NCBI RefSeq assembly: GCF_905171765.1
Contig: NC_053389.1
Coordinates: forward strand, 787,130,254 to 787,194,253
DNA from: Bufo bufo
Taxonomy: Eukaryota; Chordata; Amphibia; Anura; Bufonidae
Direction of reading: 5' to 3'
DNA: 64,000 nucleotides
The notes under the pieces were generated by a model, which was not told the DNA's origin, ran no database searches, and worked only from the letters and a program-made list of their open reading frames with translations. Below, one piece after another: positions 56,101 to 64,000 of the stretch. The number at the start of each line of letters is the position of its first letter. The stretch's first letter is position 1. A program made the position numbers and the translations under genes.

Positions 56101-57025
56101 ACTGTTTTTTGCGAATTGGTGCCGAGAGCGGACGTACAAGGGCTTCCTTATCCTCAGTGGCTCTGGAGCGTGTCCTTGGGGTCTCTGCATCTTTGATTAG
56201 GCGGTCCCTGAGTAACAGTACATGGTCTGCGTATTCTTCTGTATGGTCTCAGTGGGAACGGTTGGTGGATCAGGTGGGGGGGGGTGCGATTCTGTTGAGG
56301 ATTTTCAGTTGTTATTGGTTTATTTTGTTGGGTTGGCTGTCAGTTCGGGCGTGTCGTTTTCGGTCGCATCTAAAAGGGTGGCAGCTGTGTTATTTTGGTT
56401 GAAGCTACGCGGTTTGGCGGATACACTATGTCCAAGAGTTTTTTGGTGCGCCAGGCGTTGAAGGGGTATCGCCGTAGTATCGTCTGTGTTGCAAATGCTG
56501 TGGGGACAGGTGGGGCTTGTGTGCACATCAAATTATGAAATTTGTTTGTTTAGAGCAGCGTTTTCATTGGCAGTTTTTAGAGCCTTTAGGGTTTTAGAAC
56601 TGGTTGCCAGTAGTTGAGTGCGAGGCGGGGGTTTGTTGCGGGAGGATGTCTGTGTTTGTGAGGACAGTTTGCGGTGTGTGTTAAGGAGGTTGAAAAACCG
56701 ATCCAGAGGGTAGAGGCGTAAGTATAATACTACGTCCTTTAGCTGGGTCGGTGCTGTGTCCAGTGCATTGTTTTGAGGAATTTATGAGTATTCGTTTGGA
56801 TGTGGCGGGTTCTTTGTTGATACATCATGATGGTACAGCCTTGTTGCGATACCAGTTTGTGGCGGTTTTTAGGAGGTTTTTTGGGGCGGCGGGTTTACCG
56901 CCGCCCCCAAATTGGTGCAGCGACGGAGGCTGCCAGGTGGGGTTTGGGGGACGATGCAATTAAACGTATTGGCTGCTGGGAGTTGGTCTGCTTTCAGTCT
57001 TATATTCGTCCTCACCTGTTGTGAG
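56101..57025 (+). pseudogene. Tyrosine recombinase of the Ngaro-like element
   Basis: Would integrate the circular DNA copy by strand exchange through a tyrosine, without target duplication. The N-terminal SAM-like region is seen at 56160-56275 (LGVSASLIRRSLSNSTWSAY, SVWSQWERLVDQ). The C-terminal catalytic region reads IGAATEAARWGLGDDAIKRI then FQSYIRPHLL, with the nucleophilic tyrosine codon at 57001-57003. The HxxR box just upstream of IGAATEA is eroded (RPQ in its place) and the middle is frameshifted. Confidence 0.75.
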
Positions 57026-57069
57026 GTGTTCGGGGGTTAAGCGGGTTTAGGCTTAAAAACATATAAATT

Positions 57070-57640
57070 TAGTTTTCTTTGCCTTCAGGGTCTACGTCGT
57101 GTTTGGCATGGATTTTTGCACATTTCTATGTTTACTGGGGGGTCTTGCGAGCTGATGTGCGAAGGAACGAATGTCATTTGGGTTTCCATCATGAAGTGTT
57201 GCAAGTCAGGTGGATTGGCTTGCGTGGTCTTTTATGGGGTAGGGTGTTACTGGAGTTTCACGTGTATGCTTTTCTTGATCGGCCACCTGATATTTTGGTG
57301 TTGCATGTAGGTGGTAACGACTTGGGGATCCGCCGATCTAGAGATGTCATTCATAAAATTAGATTTGTTGCGGTTGCTGAGGGAATTCCCTGATTTGTTG
57401 GTAGTCTGGTCTGACGTGGTAGCTCCACAGTCTTGGAGATTTGCACGGTCAGTTTAGCGGATTAATAAGGCTCGGGCAAAATTGAATAAGGAAGTGGGCC
57501 ATTTTGTGCGCAGGCAAGGGGGTGTTGTGGTAAGACAGAGAATTGGAGGCGGCGTCGCCTAAATTTTTGCGTGCTGATGGGGTGCACTTCAATGATGTCA
57601 GAATGGATCTGTAGGCCTTGGGGCTTCAGGAAGGTTTGGA
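57070..57640 (+). pseudogene. SGNH-hydrolase-like domain of the Ngaro-like element
   Basis: Reads WIFAHFYVYWGVLRADVRR, VRWIGLRGLLWGRVLLEF, DRPPDILVLHVGGNDLG and SRDVIHKIRF, then in a shifted frame LLREFPDLLVVWSDVVA and ADGVHFNDVR. HVGGNDLG fits the Gly-x-Asn-Asp block of SGNH/GDSL hydrolases, and the final DGVHFND fits the Asp-x-x-His block. The first block (normally GDS or GHS) is AHFY here, so the serine is lost. Frameshifts near 57360 and 57530. Confidence 0.65.
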
Positions 57641-58130
57641 GACAGCCCTTAAGGTGTGGCAGGACGTACATGGGTGAGGTGTTACCAATGTTCGTCAGTG
57701 GCAGGAATCTGGGGATCCTGGGAGGCAAAACAAGGGTTAATAGGTGCACGTTGGAGCTTGCATCTCATGAGGCTTGGTAAGATGAAGGATTGGGGGTCCT
57801 TTTTGGGCTAAAAGGCCCACAGGGGTATATGTTTATATATCGGAGGATTCGGTAACCTTGAGTCGGTGAGTCCAGCCAAGGGTAAGGTTGTAATACAAGT
57901 GGAGGTGGTGATTGATGGATGGCAGTTTACTTGGGTTGCCTTCCAGGATCCTTCAAAATTAGGAGGTTATACTGATGGGTAGGTTGGATTATGTTGCGGT
58001 ATTATGTTATTGCATGTTATTATGTGTGTTAAGCCTTATCATTAAAAAAGATTTTATACTGTTGTATTTTATTTAATAAATCGGCTGCTACGGCCTTATA
58101 CCAAAAGAAAGTCTGAGTATTATTGGGTTG
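57641..58130 (+). other. 3' untranslated end of the Ngaro-like element
   Basis: Non-coding. Contains AATAAATCGGCTGCTACGGC near 58074, similar to a block at 25640 on the minus strand. The exact 3' boundary and the split repeats could not be fixed. Confidence 0.4.
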
Positions 58131-58359
58131 GGTATTAAATGGGTTGGTAGCCGTTAGAATCTTGCATCCTAATAAGTCATGTACTGTCTGCGGATAGTTA
58201 TTCATATAACGTCAAGACCATGCAGATTTCAGAATTCATTATACTGTATATTTTATCTGAAATTTTAACTTTTTGAACCCTTGAATCCATGAAACCTATG
58301 AACATATTTACAATGAGTTTTTTGTTCATTTACTTCCTAAAATGCAAAATTAAGCAACA
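58131..58359. other. Unclassified spacer
   Basis: AT-rich. Nothing recognised. Confidence 0.3.
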
Positions 58360-58361
58360 TA

Positions 58362-58729
58362 CAGGTGAAACTCGAAAAATTAGAATATCGTGCAAAAGTC
58401 CATTTATTTCAGTAATGCAAATAAAAAGGAATTGAATTAATGCAGCTTAAAATTAGAATTTTGTGAAAAGGTTCAATATTCTAGGCTCAAAGTGTCACAC
58501 TCTAGTCAGCTAATTAGTCCATGTCCCCTGAGCAAAGGGTACTTCAAAATTGAGACTTTGGGGTTTCATAAGCTGTAAGCCATAATTATCCAAATTATAA
58601 CAAATAAAGGCTTGAAATATCTCCCTTTGCATGTAATGAGTCGATCTCATATGTTAGTTTCACCTTTTAAGTTGCATTACTGAAATAAATGAACTTTGCG
58701 CGATATTCTAATTTTTCGAGTTTCATCTG
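58362..58729. mobile_element. Tc1/mariner MITE, 368 bp
   Basis: Ends CAGGTGAAACTCGAAAAATT and the mirror AATTTTTCGAGTTTCATCTG, flanked by TA (58360-58361, 58730-58731). The arms extend through GAATATCGTGCAAAAG and TTTATTTCAGTAATGCAA. No transposase. Confidence 0.92.
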
Positions 58730-58803
58730 TAGTGTTCCTTAAAAATGTCCCACCATTTTGCTTCTGCAGAGTGTGTCTAAGTCTGCTTATCTATCCTATC
58801 TAA

Positions 58804-59437
58804 GGGCGCCGCTAATGCACATGAACGTACAATACATGGGCACCGGCCGTGTGATCCGCTGTTTGTGGTTACGGTTCCAATCACTTTAATGGGTCCGTGA
58901 TCCGCAAGATTCAGTCCGCACTACAAAAAAATAGAACATGTTAAATTTTTTTGCGGTGCGGAGGCACAGACCGAAATCCCACGGAAGTGCTCCGTAGTGC
59001 TTCCGTGGGTTTCTGCTCCGTGCCTCAGCTCTGCACCACTCCATATCTTGCGGATTGGGCACCCATTCAAGTGAATGGGTCTGCACTCTGCATTAGTGAT
59101 ATGGTACACACATGGCTAGTGCCCGTATGTTGCAAACCTGCTGTTTGCGGTCCGCAATATAGGCACGGGCACACACGTTTGTGTGCTGCTGAATCTAACA
59201 TAAATCCATTAGAGCACTGCTCCTGTTCTGGGCTGCTTCTATGCTCTCCCCCTCCCTTCTCTGTCTTAAAGACTACAAAAGAAGAGGTTGTTGTGCATCC
59301 TTAAGTCCATTCTCTGGACCCGCCAAAAAAATAGAACATATCCTATTGGATTCTTATCCATTTTGGGGAGCTCACAGCTGGGATCCGTGTTTTGCGAATC
59401 TGCGGACTGCAAAACACTTACAGACAAGCATGAGGCC
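58804..59437. mobile_element. Decayed PIF/Harbinger-type MITE
   Basis: The left end GGGCGCCGCTAATGCACATG and right end CAAGCATGAGGCC resemble the GGCCTCATGCACACG termini of the MITE at 40261. Left flank TAA, right flank TTA (mismatch). Inside are mirror blocks GGAAGTGCTCCGTAGTGCTTCC and CCCATTCAAGTGAATGGG. Confidence 0.6.
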
Positions 59438-59540
59438 TTAAACTGAGTGTTTCCCCTATATGCCATATATCTGCTCAGGTCCAGCTTTCTATAACATGCT
59501 GCCTGCAGATCAGACTCCATGTGGAATGTGAAGGGTTCCC

Positions 59541-59782
59541 TTTAAAGGGGTTGTCATGTAAAGACAGAAGTTGTCTATACATCCAATAAAGGGCTCATGA
59601 ATGTCATAGGGGGGTGCGAGAATCCCTGGGAACACATCGGGTTGGGAACTGAGGGGAAGAGCCCGCAGGCAGTCTAAATGCAGCAGAGACGGCGCAAGGG
59701 ATGGGTAAACATTGAGGAAATATTTTTTCATCCACAGGTAAGAAGGCTCGGGAATTTTCTAAAAATATCCCGGAGAAGCCCA
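59541..59782. repeat. Half of a TTAA-type MITE
   Basis: CCCTTTAAAGGGGTTGTCATG at 59539 is a terminus of the palindromic family. No matching right end before the next MITE. Confidence 0.4.
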
Positions 59783-59786
59783 TTAA

Positions 59787-60230
59787 AGGGGTTGTCCGGG
59801 TTCAGAGCTGACTTGAGCATCGGAGCAGTTCATGCTCCGATGCTCTCCTTTGTCCTGCGCTAAATCGCGCAGGGCAAAGACATTTTTTGGAGTTACAGTG
59901 ACGTACCGGGCTCTCCATGGGGCTGCCAGGCAGAGGCTTCCGCCCAGCAGTGATGTCACCGCCACTGATGGGTGGGCTTTAGTGCGGCCCTAGCCTGTAA
60001 AACGGCTAGGGCAGTGCTAAAGCCACCCATTAGAGCTGGTGACGTCACCGAACACACTGCTGGGCGGAAGCCTCCGCCCGGCAGTGTGTTATTGTAAATA
60101 AAAGAACCCTTGCCCTGCGCGATCCAGCGCAGGGCAAGGGAGCGCATCGGAGCATGATGCTAACATCAGGGGGGCTGCCTGGGTGAAATTATGGGTAGGT
60201 CCGGGTTCAGCTCTGAACCCGGTCAACCCC
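59787..60230. mobile_element. Palindromic TTAA MITE, 444 bp
   Basis: Ends AGGGGTTGTCCGGGTTCAGA and TCTGAACCCGGTCAACCCC, flanked by TTAA (59783-59786, 60231-60234). Mirror blocks GCATCGGAGCA, CCTGCGC, GCTTCCGCCCAGCAGTG and GTGGGCTTTAG run through both arms. Confidence 0.92.
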
Positions 60231-60234
60231 TTAA

Positions 60235-60713
60235 AATATTGCTACAGGTTTGTGTACTTGTGGGGGGATCACAATGAGAAAGTCTTAGAATTTGAGGGTT
60301 AAAAAGTCCAAACAATCTTTAGATTTCATCCACCACGATACAATACAGGGTGCGCAAGTTAACCGTTACTTGGAGTGAAGCCACAGCACATAAAGTATAA
60401 CACAATACATCAAATAAACACCTACCTGTCTGGGCGCTAACTATACAGAGACTCTCTCACCTATGCCTTCCGAATGTGAGGGGGATCATCCACATGGTCA
60501 AACAGCCACCATGCTCTGACCCTGACTGAGGGTCTGAGGCCTCTACTTATTCCCCAGTAACAATCCCAGTAGCCACACCTGGGTCTGCCTCGGGCTAGGG
60601 GAAGTTTGATACTGGAAGGGGCAGGGTGACATATCCCACTACCAGGGTTAACTGTTCCTGATGAAATTAGCAGGTTTAGATGACTTTCATGTAATGTGTA
60701 TGACCAACTTAGG
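60235..60713. other. Unclassified non-coding sequence
   Basis: No gene or boundary recognised. CTGAGGGTCTGAGGCCTCT near 60525 may belong to an LTR-like repeat. Confidence 0.3.
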
Positions 60714-60984
60714 GCTGATTCACACAACCATGATCGGGCCAGGAAACATGATCCATGTGTCGGCCACATCTCCCATGCTGTTTGCGGCTCCCCTGACCAG
60801 AACTGACTTCACCATAGTGATTTATGCATGAGGCAGGCAGTTCATATCTGATTGTGGATCTATTGTACTGTACTCACTTCATAATGAGGACAGTACAGTA
60901 GACTGACAGATATGAACTGACTATGATGCAGTCAGTCCAAGTCAGGGGAGCTGTGACTGACACATGGACCTGTGAATCGGGCCC
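60714..60984. mobile_element. PIF/Harbinger-like MITE
   Basis: The left end AGGGCTGATTCACACAACC and right end CCTGTGAATCGGGCCCT are inverted, with internal mirrors CAGTTCATATCTG...CAGATATGAACTG and GTACTGTACTC...GGACAGTAC. Flanks TTA/TAA are ambiguous. Confidence 0.65.
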
Positions 60985-60987
60985 TAA

Positions 60988-61408
60988 AGAGGTCATCCAG
61001 GTTTTGTTTTTTAATTTCCCCCACTTTGAGGGATCTGTGAAAAGATCTACACTTACCTGCCCACTCTGGCTTCCCTGCATTTTTGATCCCCATCTGGCAG
61101 CTTCCACATAGACAGGGTCAAGTATGCTGCTGCACTGCCACCAATGACTGGTCTCAGTGGTGATGTGTCCCCAAGCAGCACATGACCCAACAATAATGTT
61201 CCGCCTAGGGACACGTCATTGCTGAGGCTAGTTATTGACTGCAGTGGTGCTCATGACCCTGTCCATACAGAGGTTGACAGAAGGGACCAAACGTACAGTG
61301 GAGACGTTGCAGGAGCCACAGAGTGGTGGGGAGCAAGTAAGTATAGCTCTATTTACAGATCCCAATAGGTGGGGTAATTAAAAAAAAAAAAAGGACAGGA
61401 CAACCACC
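60988..61408. mobile_element. Palindromic MITE (relative of 16241-16625)
   Basis: The left end AGAGGTCATCCAGGTTTTG and right end GGACAGGACAACCACC face inward and TTAA follows at 61409-61412. Mirror blocks: GGGATCTGTGAAAAG/TTTACAGATCCC, CATAGACAGGGTC/GACCCTGTCCAT, CAATGACTGG/CTAGTTATTGAC. Confidence 0.6.
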
Positions 61409-61412
61409 TTAA

Positions 61413-61940
61413 AGGGATTATCTGGGAAATAATATCACATCTGAGATGGACTGAGTACCATACTGCAAAATACCATCCCAGCAGAACCAAATAACCACCA
61501 CAGTGGTGGCCATCAATAGCTACCATCTTCTGTCCTCCTCCTCCTAAAGTTGTCTATGGAGCATGGGGTTTAGGAGGTGAGGTGCCGGCCACAGCAGCTA
61601 AATTCAGGAGGACATGTGCGGTCACTGGCCGGGTACAAGAGTGCCTGATTCTCACAGCGTTAATTACTTTTGAGAGCTCATTATGTACCCAGTCAGCGGC
61701 AGTGTGGAGGACTTGGGTGACCCTTTGGGGCATCGGTCCACTGGGAGATTTCCCTGTAGAGTATATGGCCGATTCGCCCCTAGTCTGTGCTTGGTATTGC
61801 AGCTTGGCCACATTGACTTAAATCACTGGCCTGAAAGAGGCCGCGGTGCTGACTGAGCGCCCCCGCATTTTCTAACAGCTTATCGGTGGGGATCCCGGGT
61901 GTGGGACTGAGGATAGGTCATCAATATTAATTCTTAACAC
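61413..61940. repeat. Dispersed TTAA-type repeat
   Basis: Starts AGGGATTATCTGGG after TTAA and includes GCTTATCGGTGGGGATCCCGGG and GAGGATAGGTCATCAATATT at the right. Probably a composite of two MITE families. Confidence 0.45.
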
Positions 61941-62880
61941 TGGTATGTATAAAATAACAGGGTCTACAGCTAACATTCTGAAGGCTACGCCGTCTTGTAC
62001 CACCGGGCATCTCTTTCAAACCTGACAGCAAACTCTGCGACCTGAGCAATGCCAGCCTCATTTACGGATTAGAAATAAAAGATTTGAAAAGAGTTGCGGG
62101 TTTAAATTACGGTATAAATAGATCATCTGTGAAGGACGAATATTATAAAGCGTCTCTCTCCAGTAACTCCTGGACCTGATCTCTCAGGCTGTGACTGCAC
62201 AGTTCCCTGCAAGGTCACCTGGCAATTTTATTTTTACCATAGGGTTTACATTGAAGCTCTGCGGCCCTAATCCCATAATTTTACAGCAGCTTTCTCCAGT
62301 GCTGTTAGCGTACAACATGCAGCTGTTATGAATGCAGCTCTGAAGGTCAGGATCGTATCCTAACAGAAGTTGACTCAGCACCCCCTTTTGGAACCGCAGC
62401 CTGTTACACCCTCGCTTGTACCCTGGACTTGTGTCTCATTTCCTTGGCTGCAGATAGTGAGAGATATAATATAGTGACAACTGGATGGTGCTGATTGAAG
62501 AACTCAGGTTAGAAGACGGTGGAACGTTACTTTTGCCTTTTGACTGGTACAGCGCAGTCAGCACTCGTATGCCTTGCTTGTGATTTACAGCGGCTCTATC
62601 ACATTATCCGCTTCCTGGAACAGTTTCTTCTCCCCATTGAAAGTCATAATAGGTTAATGGAATTACATATTGGAGATTGCAAGGAGTCTTGTCTTTGCTC
62701 GCCCCCTAGTGTCCGAGTAGTGCACTGCCAGGTTAGATTTGGGCACTATTTATATAAACACAAAGTAGGAGAGAGCATGGAAGAAAGCATACAGTTCAGG
62801 CTCCTGGGCCCCGATGCAATCTGTACTAGGGCCCATGCTCCTGTCATGTGGCATTTATTTTTCGGCCACATATTAAAACA
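61941..62880. other. Mostly unique non-coding sequence
   Basis: No repeat signature until TTAA at 62881. Could be host intron. No exon with a recognisable peptide seen. Confidence 0.35.
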
Positions 62881-62884
62881 TTAA

Positions 62885-63514
62885 AGGGGTTTTCATGGCT
62901 CTGGATATTGCTCTCTAGTCCTCATGATCGGTTAAAAATATCTAATCAGTGAGAATCCCACCGAATCATCTGTTCCCTGCAGCCTCCGGTGCTGGAACTA
63001 GCAAAGTGAATGGAACAGGAAGCGGACAGCCCCATTCAAAGAGCAGTGGCCATACTGAGTACTGCAGATCAGCACCTATTCAAGTGAATGCAATTTGGCA
63101 TGGCCACTACACTTTGATGACCAGTCCTTATGATCGGTCATTAATATCCAATCAGTGAGGATCCGAGACCCCGTACCCGCACAGATCAGCTGTTCCCTGT
63201 AGCCTCCAATGCTGGAACTAGCACTGTGAATGGAACAGGAAGCAGACAGCTCTGTTCAAAGAGTAGTGGCCATGCTGGGTACTACAGCTCAGCTACCACT
63301 GAAATGAATAGGATATGAGCTGCAGTACCGAGCTCGGCCTCTACACTTTGATCGGAGCTGTGCTTCCTGTTCCATTCACAGTGCAAGTTAGAGAACTGGA
63401 GGCTGCAGGGAACAGCTGAACAGTGGGAGGTGCGGGTTGCCGGACTCTCGCCGATTGGATATTAATGATTTATCCTGAGGATGGGTCATCAATATAAGGA
63501 GCCTGGAAAACCCC
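62885..63514. mobile_element. TTAA-type MITE with internal duplication, 630 bp
   Basis: Ends AGGGGTTTTC and GGAAAACCCC. Left flank TTAA (62881-62884), right flank TTAT (one change). A block of ~200 bp is repeated in tandem (ATCGGT..., CAGTGAGAATCC / CAGTGAGGATCC, GTTCCCTGCAGCCTCC / GTTCCCTGTAGCCTCC at 62930 and 63130), and the right arm mirrors it. Confidence 0.75.
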
Positions 63515-63518
63515 TTAT

Positions 63519-64000
63519 TATTGTAGCAGGATGGAAGAGCTCCATATTTCTTTGCACCTCCACACCCTTTTATTGACACTTGGGCCGATTCTGCCGCTGT
63601 CTTCTAGCCGAGAACTGGAGGATGACATAACAGTCTATAAACTGCATTGGTTGAACCAGTAACTTGAGAATACAAGGAAAAACAAACAAATCCTCAAGGC
63701 TTAGAAAATCCATAGACATTTATCCCACTTGCAAGCCAATGACCTACCTGGGTGCACTTGAAAGCCTGTATATGTTACAGTAGTAAAAAGTATCTGACCA
63801 CTGACAACCTTACTAGACAGTTCTGTCATTCCAGCTATTTGTTATTGGGCAGCAAGTGTTATGTTGAAAAGCATTTAGTGGCTTATATCTTAGTATCTTC
63901 AGTATCTTATATCAGTACTACAAGAAAAATATAAACGCATTTCATTGCAGTTATTTCTGGTGAAAGCGTATAGGGACGTATTTCAGTAAAAAAAGAAAAA
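63519..64000. other. Unclassified non-coding sequence
   Basis: No gene, RNA or repeat boundary recognised up to the window edge. Confidence 0.3.

Overview
The window looks like intron and flank DNA of a large vertebrate genome, most likely an anuran amphibian. This is an inference from the repeat mix (DD34E Tc1 elements, piggyBac, palindromic TTAA and PIF/Harbinger-type MITEs, hAT elements, BEL/Pao and a tyrosine-recombinase retrotransposon) and from one host exon. There is no prokaryotic gene structure. I saw no rRNA, tRNA or CRISPR array. The only host coding sequence I can support is a short first coding exon at 15077-15118 (14 codons followed by a GTAAG donor). It reads like the N-terminus of the long PDE4B1 isoform of phosphodiesterase 4B. 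If that is right, everything downstream on the + strand is probably the large first intron of pde4b, and everything upstream is 5' UTR, intron or promoter-side DNA.

Layout. 0-15 kb: a hAT end, an old Tc1-like relic split by a solo LTR, a second solo LTR (3274-4169), a decayed Tc1 (4428-6087) whose 3' part was copied as 116 bp into a nearby MITE, hAT and minisatellite debris, and solo LTRs at 11038-11495 and 13916-14459. 14.7-15.1 kb: the host exon. 15-27 kb: TTAA-flanked palindromic MITEs, one carrying a Tc1 (19982-21522), and two hAT elements with exact 8-bp target duplications, the larger (23034-25404) carrying a minisatellite and two MITEs. 27.6-28.2 kb: a BEL/Pao reverse transcriptase fragment. 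32.4-38.8 kb: a 6.4-kb piggyBac element with an intact 599-codon transposase, a ladder of perfect dyads at its left end and five tandem 394-bp units at its right. 39-43.5 kb: a Tc1 whose transposase frame is broken only by one Harbinger-type MITE, then a fold-back DD41D mariner nested in one arm of an older inverted repeat. 45-46.5 kb: a near-perfect 290-bp palindrome and a paralogous empty site of the piggyBac insertion. 48.4-58.1 kb: a decayed DIRS/Ngaro-type retrotransposon (Gag, RT-RNase H, tyrosine recombinase, SGNH-hydrolase-like domain) interrupted by a solo LTR and by a repeat that carries a Tc1 that carries two MITEs. 58-64 kb: further MITEs and sequence I cannot classify.

The sequences here work as parasites on each other rather than as a pathway. 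Target duplications of the expected size (TA, TAA/TTA, TTAA, 4-5 bp, 8 bp) let the order of insertion be read directly. Two Tc1 transposase frames are restored exactly when their MITEs and one target copy are ignored, and the piggyBac frame is intact, so several families were active recently. Identifications rest on reading the sequence and on remembered family features. No database search was possible.
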